Source: Verrucomicrobiota bacterium
GTDB lineage: Bacteria > Verrucomicrobiota > Lentisphaeria > Oligosphaerales > Oligosphaeraceae
Length of the DNA stretch: 5,060 bases
Direction: 5' to 3'
Assembly (NCBI GenBank): GCA_022709995.1
Contig: JAKLHU010000194.1
Location: 1 to 5,060, forward strand
Shown: in pieces, positions 1 to 5,060 of the stretch
Layout: every line of letters begins with the position of its first letter
How positions within the stretch are numbered: position 1 is the first letter of the stretch
Notes under the pieces: model-generated
Told to the model about the DNA's origin: nothing
Databases searched by the model: none
Seen by the model: only the letters and a program-made list of their open reading frames with translations
Position numbers and translations under genes: made by a program

Positions 1-103
1 TGGTCAGCGCCACCATCTGGACCGTGGTCAGGGCCGTGATGTCGGCGACCTCGATGGCCTTGACCTGGGCGGCCGACAGCGCCGCGAAGTCCGCCGAGGT
101 CAA
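1..103 (-). CDS. fragment of octapeptide-repeat protein
   Basis: Read on the minus strand from 103 down to 2, this gives four consecutive octapeptides in perfect register: LTSADFAA (103-80), LSAAQVKA (79-56), IEVADITA (55-32) and LTTVQMVA (31-8), then LT at the window edge. The pattern is L/I at position 1, Q or D at 5, a hydrophobic residue at 6 and A at 8. Repeats of this LTTAQ-type kind are known from large, highly repetitive bacterial proteins, often proteobacterial, whose function I cannot name. The frame is open at both ends here, with no start or stop. To the right of 103 the register decays (P at position 1, A at 5 and 6), where the amidohydrolase reading on the other strand takes over. 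The fragment lies antiparallel to that gene. It is probably the edge of a different gene brought here by assembly error or rearrangement. I cannot tell which organism it came from. Confidence 0.6.
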   Translation of the reverse strand, partial: MTSADFAALSAAQVKAIEVADITALTTVQMVALT

Positions 104-109
104 GGCCAT

Positions 110-1079
110 CGCGGCCGTCCTCAAGGGAACAACGAAGCCCTATTGCACCCACATGCGCGATGAAAACGCCTTCATCGTCGAAGCGATCCAAGAAGCCGCC
201 GACATCGCCGCCAGCGGCTCCCGGCGACTCCAAATCAGCCACTTGAAAATTTCCGGCGGCCCGGCCCACTGGCCGAAGTACGACGGCGCCGTCGCCGCCA
301 TCGCGGCGGCCCGCGACGCCGGAGTGACGGTAACCGCCGACCGCTATCCCTACGTCTTCTGCGAAACTGGCCTGCGCCAAGTCATGCCGGAACCATACGC
401 CGACATCCATGACCTGAAAAAATTCTTCCTCGACCGCCCCGATGCCAGGGCCGAGGCTGTCCAGGCCCTGGACCACGGGTTGCACCCGGCCTGGCAGACC
501 TGCGACGGCTGGAAGTCCATCGTCCTCTGCAACACCGGCGACCCGGCCGACCGGGACATCCTCGGCCTGACCATCGCCGAAATCGCCGCCCGCCGCCACC
601 AGACCCCGGGAGCAGTCTGCGTCGACATCATCGCCCGCACCACCGCCAGCGCCGCCTATGAAACCATGAGCCAGGACATTCTGCTCAAATTCCTCCAGTT
701 CCCTTGGCTGATGCCGGGCTCGGACGGCGCCACCACGAGCTTCGACTACTCGGTCAAACGCGGCCATCCGCGCTATTTCGGCACCTTCCCGCGCTTCTTC
801 CGCCTGGCCCGACGCTTCGCCCCGGCCGCCGAAGTCATCCGGCGCATGACCTCGCTGCCGGCCGACGTCTTCAACCTCGCCGGGCGCGGCCGCATCGCCG
901 TCGGCGGCCCCGCCGACCTCGTCCTCTTCGACGAGGCCAGCCTGGACGCCGGCTGCGACTTCGCCGCCCCGCATACGCTGGCGACCGGCATCCGCCAGAC
1001 CTTCGTCGGCGGCGTCATCGCGTACGACCACGAAAACCCCGCCCACCGCCCCCGCGCTGGAAAATTCCTGTTTGCCTGA
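110..1079 (+). CDS. N-acyl-D-amino-acid deacylase, 5'-truncated
   Basis: C-terminal part of a D-aminoacylase-type amidohydrolase, a zinc enzyme that removes the acyl group from N-acyl-D-amino acids. Family motifs in order: CTHMRDE, whose His codon is at 150-152; QISHLK, His at 240-242; and MPGSDG, Asp at 723-725. These match the two metal-binding histidines and the catalytic aspartate of the Alcaligenes enzyme. They are followed by HPRYFGTFPR, MTSLPAD, GRGRI and GGPADLVLFD, which are typical of the last third of the family. Family members are about 480-530 residues. Here some 320 are present, and the N-terminal beta-domain, HxH motif and metal cysteine are missing. The frame stays open to base 3, with a GTG at 24, but codons left of about 110 do not resemble the family and are better explained by repeats on the other strand. 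The left limit is therefore the approximate junction, not a start codon. It is either a broken gene or one cut by a misassembly. Substrate is unknown. Confidence 0.85.
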
Positions 1080-1129
1080 CCAGCCGCCCCGGCCCGGGCG
1101 ACCGCTGGTTGCGGACGTCATGTGTCCGC
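1079..1129 (+). terminator. tandem hairpins after the amidohydrolase, terminator-like
   Basis: ACCAGC (1079-1084) pairs with GCTGGT (1104-1109). Nested directly inside, CGCCC (1085-1089) pairs with GGGCG (1096-1100). This gives an 11-bp GC-rich stem with a 3-nt bulge, starting on the last base of the stop codon. A second hairpin, GCGGAC (1111-1116) with GTCCGC (1124-1129), follows immediately. No T-tract follows, so it is not a classical intrinsic terminator. It could end or slow transcription, protect a 3' end, or be incidental in GC-rich DNA. Confidence 0.3.
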
Positions 1130-1169
1130 TCCGACCAAACCGCCCGCGCCTCTTCTTTGAGAAGTGACC

Positions 1170-3068
1170 ATGAATCTTGCCAAACTTATCCCGCCGACTT
1201 ACGCCGGCATTCTCATCTATCCGATCCTGGCCCTGGCCTTCGCCTGGTTCCTGACCCGCCTCTGCATCAAGTTCCTGCCGAACCTCGGCTTTGTCCGGCT
1301 TCCCGGCGGACGCCATATCCACACCAGCCCCATCCCGCGCGGCGGCGGCCTCGCCGTCTTCACCGCCTTCTTCACGGTCAATGCGGCCTTCCTGCTCGGC
1401 ACCGACATCCCGGGCGGGCCGGAGTACTTCCTCCGCTTCCTCATGCCCGCCATCCCCCTCGTGATCCTCGGTCTGGTCGACGACCGCTGGGAAATTTCCG
1501 CTTGGATCAAGCTCGCCGTCCACCTTGCCGTCGTCGCCATCATCTGGAACCACGCCCGGCCGGAATACTCTTTTTCCAACTGGACGGCGCCCTGGTTCGT
1601 CTCTCTGGGCCTCACGGCGGTCTGGGTCATCCTCGTCATCAACGCTTTCAATCTCATCGACGGCCTGGACGGCCTGGCCGCCGGCCTTGGCGTCATTTCC
1701 TGTGGCTGCATGGCCGTCTGGTTCATTCTCCTCGGCAACCATGCCATGGAAGTGGTCACCATCGCCGTCATGGCCGGCGCCCTGCTGGGCTTCCTCCGCT
1801 ACAACTTCAATCCGGCCCGCATTTTTCTCGGCGACACCGGCAGCACCTTCATCGGGCTCTTCTTCGCCATCCTCAGTCTGTCGACGCTTGACCGGGTGGT
1901 GACTTTCACCTCCATCCTGCTTCCTCTTCTCGCCATCGGCGTTCCCATCTTCGACGTTTTCCTGGCGATCTGGCGCCGGAGCGCCCGCAAGCTGGAAGAC
2001 AACCACGCCGGCGGCATCATGACCGGAGACAAGGATCATCTCCACCACCGCGTCCTGCGCGAAACAAGCGGCCAGAAGGCCACGGCCTTCCGTCTTTATC
2101 TGATCGGCTGCGTTTTTTCCGTCATTGCCATCGTCGTGCTGATTCTGCGCCAGTCCGCCCCGGCCATCGGCTATCTCATCCTCATGATTGCCCTGGTCAT
2201 CGCCCTGCGCCAATTTGCCAGCATCGAGCTGTGGGATTCCGCCCGCCTGATCCGCCGCGGTTTCAGCAAACCGCGCACGGCTCTCTGCCTGCACATGGCT
2301 CAGCCGTTCTACGACTTCCTGGCCATCGCCTTGTCCTTCACCATCGCCGCCACTTTAGGCCTGGGCTTCTACCAGGACTCGCTGCTCTTCATGAGCTGCT
2401 TCGCCCCCCTCGCCCTTATCCTCTGCTTGAGCAAAATCTACCGGGTCTACTGGGTGCGCGCCGGCCTCGGCAACTATTGGCGGCTGGCCTTGACGGTCGG
2501 CCTCGGCGCCTGGGTCTCCTGCCTCATCGCCTGGTTGATTCGCGCCGACCACCTGATCAACTCCTGCCAGCTGACAAACCGGGAAATGCTCGCCGCCGCC
2601 TTGCTCTTCACTCTCCTCAACATCTTCCTGATCTGCTTCGAACGCTTCTTCATCCATTACGCCGAAGGATACCTCTATAGAAGATTGTTTTTCCTGTTCC
2701 AGCAGCAGGCTCGGAAACGCCTGCGCCGGATCCTCATCTACGGCGGCGGCCACAACTGCCGTTTTTATGCCAATCAACTTTACAACTCCGCCTCGGAAGG
2801 CGGCGAAACCATTGTCGGCATCCTGGATGACGCCCCGGCCCTGCAGAATCTGATTGTCCACGGCTTCCCGGTCATCGGCGCCCTCGACCAGCTGGAATCA
2901 ATCCAGAACCAGCGCCATTTCGACAAAATCGTCATCACCACGCACCACATCCCCGCCGAGAAGCTCGACATCCTCAAAAACTTCTGCATCAAGAACAACG
3001 TCGAATTGACGAGCTATCGAACGACGGAAATGCAGCTGTTGCCCGGAGCCAAAATCACGCCGACCTGA
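1170..3068 (+). CDS. MraY/WecA-type sugar-1-phosphate transferase fused to FlaA1/CapD-like N-terminal module
   Basis: Polytopic inner-membrane protein of 632 residues. The first 300 or so residues are a polyprenyl-phosphate HexNAc-1-phosphate transferase (glycosyltransferase family 4). They show HTSPIPRGGG (51-60), LVDDRW (102-107, the Asp-rich motif), NAFNLIDGLDGLAAG (158-172), FLGDTGS (219-225) and DHLHHR (289-294), spread over about nine hydrophobic segments. This half would start lipid-linked glycan synthesis by moving a sugar phosphate from a UDP-sugar to undecaprenyl phosphate. Two further hydrophobic segments (about 306-348) lead into a second module: four membrane segments (about 376-490) with the YRVYW-type motif (424-428), then a Rossmann-like domain from 520 (ILIYGGGHNC, VGILDD, GFPVIG). 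It resembles the N-terminal part of FlaA1/CapD and WbaP-type proteins, but the protein ends where an epimerase or transferase domain would begin. ATG 1170 is preferred over in-frame GTG 1164 because GAGAAG (1159-1164) sits 5 nt before it and would overlap GTG. Sugar specificity is unknown. Confidence 0.88.
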   Translation: MNLAKLIPPTYAGILIYPILALAFAWFLTRLCIKFLPNLGFVRLPGGRHIHTSPIPRGGGLAVFTAFFTVNAAFLLGTDIPGGPEYFLRFLMPAIPLVILGLVDDRWEISAWIKLAVHLAVVAIIWNHARPEYSFSNWTAPWFVSLGLTAVWVILVINAFNLIDGLDGLAAGLGVISCGCMAVWFILLGNHAMEVVTIAVMAGALLGFLRYNFNPARIFLGDTGSTFIGLFFAILSLSTLDRVVTFTSILLPLLAIGVPIFDVFLAIWRRSARKLEDNHAGGIMTGDKDHLHHRVLRETSGQKATAFRLYLIGCVFSVIAIVVLILRQSAPAIGYLILMIALVIALRQFASIELWDSARLIRRGFSKPRTALCLHMAQPFYDFLAIALSFTIAATLGLGFYQDSLLFMSCFAPLALILCLSKIYRVYWVRAGLGNYWRLALTVGLGAWVSCLIAWLIRADHLINSCQLTNREMLAAALLFTLLNIFLICFERFFIHYAEGYLYRRLFFLFQQQARKRLRRILIYGGGHNCRFYANQLYNSASEGGETIVGILDDAPALQNLIVHGFPVIGALDQLESIQNQRHFDKIVITTHHIPAEKLDILKNFCIKNNVELTSYRTTEMQLLPGAKITPT

Positions 3069-3135
3069 ACCGCCTGGCGACCTCAGGCCCCGCCGTCCCC
3101 ACCTCCATCCCTACCATCTATCGGAGCCGCTAAAC

Positions 3136-4053
3136 ATGGAAAATCTGCTTGCCGACATCAACCGCCTGCGGCAGGAACGCCGCGCCGTCATTCTCGCCCA
3201 TACCTATCAGTCCCCCGAAGTCCAGGACATCGCCGATTTCGTCGGCGATTCCTATGGCCTCAGCGTCAAGGCCGCCCAGATCGCCGACGCCGACGTCATT
3301 GTTTTCTGCGGCGTGCAGTTCATGGCCGAAACCGCCGCCATCTTGAATCCCGGACGCCAGGTCCTGATGCCGGATCCGGAAGCCGGCTGCCCGATGGCCG
3401 ACATGATCACGGCGGACCAGCTCCGCCAATTCAAGGCCGAACACCCCGGCGCCCCGACGGTTTGCTATGTCAATTCAACGGCGGAGGTCAAGGCCGAATC
3501 CGATGTCTGCTGCACGTCCTCCAACGCCGTCAAAATCGTCCAATCCCTCGGCGACGTTCCCGAAATCCTCTTTGTCCCGGATCAATACCTGGGGCGGTTT
3601 GTCGAGCGGCAGCTTGGACGCCGCCTGGTGCTGTGGGAGGGTTTCTGCCCGACCCACTACACCCTCGGCCCCGAAACCATCCGGAAAATGAAACGGCTCC
3701 ATCCCGACGCCAAAGTCATGGTCCACCCGGAAACCAGGCCGGAAACCCAGGACGCCGCCGACTTCATCCTCTCCACCGGCCAAATGGTCGACCTGGCCAA
3801 AACCACGCCATACCGGCAATTCCTGGTCGGCACCGAGGAAGGCATCCTGCACACCCTCCGGAAAGCCGCGCCACACATCGAGTTCATACCCGCCAGCGAC
3901 TTCCTGCGCTGCCCGAACATGAAAAAAACGACCTTGGCCAAAATCAAAACCTGCCTGGAAACGCGGCAAACCAGAATCACGGTTCCGGCCGAGATCGCGG
4001 CCAAAGCCAAAATCGCCATTGACAAAATGCTCCAGATCAGCGCAGCCAAGTAA
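3136..4053 (+). CDS. nadA: quinolinate synthase NadA
   Basis: Cytosolic [4Fe-4S] enzyme that condenses iminoaspartate with dihydroxyacetone phosphate to quinolinate, in de novo NAD synthesis. At 305 residues it has full length for the compact form of the family. Visible signatures are AHTYQ (21-25), GDSYGLS (37-43), FCGVQFMAETA (57-67), AGCPMAD (83-89), YVNSTAEVKA (111-120), GFCPTH (169-174), HPE (197-199), GTEEG (232-236) and RCPNMK (258-263). By spacing, Cys85, Cys171 and Cys259 are the likely cluster ligands. Cys58, Cys110 and the Cys125-Cys126 pair are extra. The start is backed by GGAG at 3123-3126, 9 nt upstream. It lies 67 nt after the transferase gene, in the same direction. That gap holds a small hairpin (3072-3076 with 3084-3088) but no clear promoter, so co-transcription is possible. 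No nadB or nadC is nearby. No key residue appears to be missing. Confidence 0.96.
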   Translation: MENLLADINRLRQERRAVILAHTYQSPEVQDIADFVGDSYGLSVKAAQIADADVIVFCGVQFMAETAAILNPGRQVLMPDPEAGCPMADMITADQLRQFKAEHPGAPTVCYVNSTAEVKAESDVCCTSSNAVKIVQSLGDVPEILFVPDQYLGRFVERQLGRRLVLWEGFCPTHYTLGPETIRKMKRLHPDAKVMVHPETRPETQDAADFILSTGQMVDLAKTTPYRQFLVGTEEGILHTLRKAAPHIEFIPASDFLRCPNMKKTTLAKIKTCLETRQTRITVPAEIAAKAKIAIDKMLQISAAK

Positions 4054-4062
4054 GCCATTCCC

Positions 4063-4125
4063 CTGGCGGCCAATCTGTCCCCACCCCGATGACCCGATTT
4101 GCCGGGGAGCCCGAAACGCCGCCAG
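4063..4125 (+). repeat. inverted repeat downstream of nadA
   Basis: CTGGCGGC (4063-4070) and GCCGCCAG (4118-4125) are perfect 8-bp inverted arms enclosing 47 nt. Inside, CCCCG (4084-4088) can pair with CGGGG (4103-4107). The structure begins 10 nt after the nadA stop codon and could shape the 3' end of the mRNA. There is no T-tract, so it is not a standard intrinsic terminator, and the long loop makes it uncertain. Confidence 0.3.
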
Positions 4126-4189
4126 CGGCCCGCCCGGCGCACCGCCGCTCCGGCCCAAACGTACGCCCGAAACCTACCGGCACCCGGAC

Positions 4190-4233
4190 AAAAAAACAAC
4201 CCGGCGGCACTGGCATGCCAACAATCAAGCCGG
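4190..4233 (-). terminator. possible intrinsic terminator on the minus strand
   Basis: Read on the minus strand, GCCGG... closes as a 5-bp stem (4229-4233 with 4201-4205). After 4 nt it is followed by seven T residues (4196-4190 on the plus strand as A). The 23-nt loop contains the perfect palindrome TGGCATGCCA (4211-4220). The stem is short and the loop long, so this is weak. If real, it would end a leftward transcript starting in the AT-rich island, for example one carrying the small ORF at 4359-4252. Confidence 0.25.
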
Positions 4234-4289
4234 CATGTTTCGCTTATGCGACTATTTTCCTTCCCCGAAAAACCACATATTCAATAGCA

Positions 4290-4441
4290 TGTTAATAACT
4301 CCCGCTGTCAATAACCAGCCGATGGCAAAGAAGCGAAAAGAATGCCCATTGAAAATCATAACCACTTGGAAAACAATCAGTAAGCAACCAGCGAAATTGT
4401 CCTAACTTAATCTAAATGCCTGTTCGCAACCTGTTGATAAC
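4290..4441 (+). repeat. three TGTYRATAAC sites in AT-rich island
   Basis: Same-orientation decamers TGTTAATAAC (4290-4299), TGTCAATAAC (4306-4315) and TGTTGATAAC (4432-4441). The first two start 16 bp apart. On the other strand the first nine bases of each read TTATTAACA, TTATTGACA and TTATCAACA. Each differs from the DnaA-box consensus TTATNCACA only at position 6. They could be regulator-binding or DnaA-like sites, or chance matches in AT-rich DNA. Confidence 0.25.
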
Positions 4442-4654
4442 CCGGTGGCGAGGGTCGCCGCGGAGCCGTTTCGCCCCCGGGGACGGACGCCACGGCCAAG
4501 CCGGATCAACCCGAAGCGAACCATCGGGGCAAACCTCTTCCGCCGGCGAAAAGGACGTTGATTCCACGAGCAAACACCGGGAAAGCCGTAAAAATAAGTA
4601 GTCTGCATTTGCGAAACGGCCGAGGCGGGGTATTTTTTAGTATACACTTGGTTG

Positions 4655-4683
4655 TTGACGTTTACGCCAGATTGCGCGATACG
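4655..4683 (+). promoter_or_regulatory. candidate sigma70-type promoter
   Basis: TTGACG (4655-4660) is a good -35 element. It is followed after 17 nt by GATACG (4678-4683), a weak -10 with three of six consensus bases. Transcription would start about 30 nt before the AGGAGG of the gene at 4723. An alternative -10-like TATACA lies at 4641-4646, but it lacks a good -35. The octamer ACGCCAGA occurs at 4664-4671 and again at 4681-4688, exactly 17 bp apart. One copy lies in the spacer and the other overlaps the -10, a layout that could serve an operator. Confidence 0.35.
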
Positions 4684-4722
4684 CCAGAAATCGCCGCCAC
4701 CGACAGCATCAGGAGGTCCGCC

Positions 4723-5060
4723 ATGACACAGAATCCCATGGACGGCAGCAAGGCCAAATTGCGGCTGAAAAATACCGACACCAACCGGTTCAAAGTCGAA
4801 ACCGGCAGCATGCCGGCCATTAAGCCGCCTTCCGCACCGCCGGTTCGCAGCCCGGAAACTCCGGAAGCAACCCGGACCATCAATGACCCCTTGAGCTTGC
4901 GCGACACGGCAACGGGCAAATTGAAACGCGTCACCGACACGCAGACGAGCGCATCGGCCTTGGCTCCGAGCCAGGTCAGCCCAACCGCCGAGGCGCAACC
5001 AAAAACGGAAACCGTCCGTCTGAAAGTCGTTCGCAGCAGTGCCAAGCCCGGCGTCAGCCT
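4723..5060 (+). CDS. disordered repeat protein of unknown function, 3'-incomplete
   Basis: This frame is open for 112 codons to the window edge with no stop. The start is strong: a perfect AGGAGG (4711-4716) lies 6 nt before ATG 4723. The product has no signal peptide or hydrophobic segment. It is rich in Thr, Ser, Pro, Ala and Lys, so it is probably disordered and cytosolic, at least in this part. Two segments align as a repeat: residues 13-27 (LRLKNTDTNRFKVET) and 57-71 (LSLRDTATGKLKRVT), sharing L-x-L-K/R-N/D-T-x-T. A third partial copy, TVRLKVVR, begins at 97. Pro/Ala-rich linkers separate the copies, about 40-44 residues apart. Proteins with short T-V-R-L-K-like motifs between Pro/Ala linkers are, as far as I recall, frequent in Lentisphaerota and relatives, but no function is known to me. 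A membrane anchor or folded domain could follow beyond the edge. The gene is surely real; its role is not recognisable. Confidence 0.75.
   Translation, partial: MTQNPMDGSKAKLRLKNTDTNRFKVETGSMPAIKPPSAPPVRSPETPEATRTINDPLSLRDTATGKLKRVTDTQTSASALAPSQVSPTAEAQPKTETVRLKVVRSSAKPGVS

Larger units (their letters stand above)
4054..4722. other. intergenic region, no convincing gene
   Basis: This is a 669-bp gap between nadA and the next gene. Short open frames exist on both strands, but none has a ribosome binding site or a recognisable product. The left third is GC-rich and contains a long-loop inverted repeat. About 4250-4440 is clearly AT-richer, near 40 percent G+C by eye count against about 65 percent in nadA. 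It holds three TGTYRATAA sites and a 35-codon hydrophobic minus-strand ORF (4359-4252). The part from 4440 to 4600 is GC-rich again, with a tight hairpin, GTGGCGA (4445-4451), loop GGG, TCGCCGC (4455-4461). The last 100 bp are promoter-like. I see no tRNA, riboswitch or insertion-sequence end. Confidence 0.6.

Noticed and set aside
24..110. GTG at 24 as the start of the deacylase
   Set aside because: There is no ribosome binding site, the frame is open to base 3, and the first 25-30 residues do not resemble the family. The same bases read as perfect octads on the other strand. The gene is 5'-truncated.
1164..1169. GTG 1164 as the transferase start
   Set aside because: The best ribosome-binding sequence, GAGAAG, overlaps this codon, while it is well placed for ATG 1170. 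Only two residues differ.
704..1891. Long plus-strand open frame rich in Arg, Pro and His
   Set aside because: It is a shadow frame over the deacylase and transferase genes. Its Arg/Pro/His-rich composition is typical of out-of-frame GC-rich DNA, and it matches no family motif.
3475..4199. Minus-strand open frames antisense to nadA
   Set aside because: They lie across a complete, motif-rich nadA and have no start signals or recognisable content.
4416..4601. Plus-strand 61-codon ORF in the intergenic region
   Set aside because: There is no Shine-Dalgarno sequence before the ATG, and it has no recognisable product or repeat. Its composition looks random.
4614..4640. Terminator at the T-run 4633-4638
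   Set aside because: The preceding bases form only a 3-bp stem (CCG/CGG). The T-run is better seen as part of the promoter-like region.
4402..4998. Minus-strand open frame of 198 codons
   Set aside because: It overlaps antisense to the gene at 4723, which has a perfect AGGAGG. It has no ribosome binding site and low-complexity Arg/Gly-rich content.
1..5060. A new defence, CRISPR or mobile system
   Set aside because: There are no spacer-repeat arrays, integrase, transposase, reverse transcriptase or toxin-antitoxin pair. The complete genes are housekeeping or envelope-related.

Overview
The window looks like chromosomal DNA of a GC-rich bacterium (about 65 percent G+C where I counted by eye in nadA). 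It is probably from an uncultured member of the Planctomycetota-Verrucomicrobiota-Lentisphaerota group. That assignment is inference: it rests on the kind of fused membrane transferase found here, on the disordered protein with spaced L-x-L-K repeats at the right end, and on the mix of genes. No ribosomal or marker gene is present to confirm it.

Layout, left to right. Bases 1 to about 103 read on the minus strand as a run of octapeptide repeats of the form L/I-x-x-x-Q/D-hydrophobic-x-A. At roughly 104-115 this stops and the plus strand becomes the C-terminal part of an N-acyl-D-amino-acid deacylase (amidohydrolase), ending at 1079. Both genes are cut at the same point and in opposite orientations. 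The left edge is therefore either a contig chimera or a real inversion/recombination breakpoint. A 90-bp gap with two hairpins follows.

Next, 1170-3068 encodes a 632-residue membrane protein. It joins a MraY/WecA-type polyprenyl-phosphate sugar-1-phosphate transferase to the membrane and Rossmann-like N-terminal module of FlaA1/CapD-type proteins, without the epimerase catalytic domain. After a 67-bp gap comes nadA (3136-4053), a complete quinolinate synthase with three plausible Fe-S cysteines.

From 4054 to 4722 I find no convincing gene. This stretch holds an inverted repeat just after nadA, an AT-rich island (about 40 percent G+C) at 4250-4440 with three related TGTYRATAA sites, a minus-strand terminator-like structure with a small hydrophobic ORF upstream of it, and a promoter-like region. 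At 4723, behind a perfect AGGAGG, a polar, Pro/Thr/Ser-rich protein of unknown function begins and runs off the right edge.

The three main genes are co-directional, but their functions do not form one pathway: peptide or D-amino-acid turnover, lipid-linked glycan initiation, and NAD synthesis. They read as an ordinary stretch of genome. The main oddities are the left-edge junction, the domain fusion and the repeat protein at the right edge. I see no CRISPR, tRNA, rRNA, IS element or defence system.
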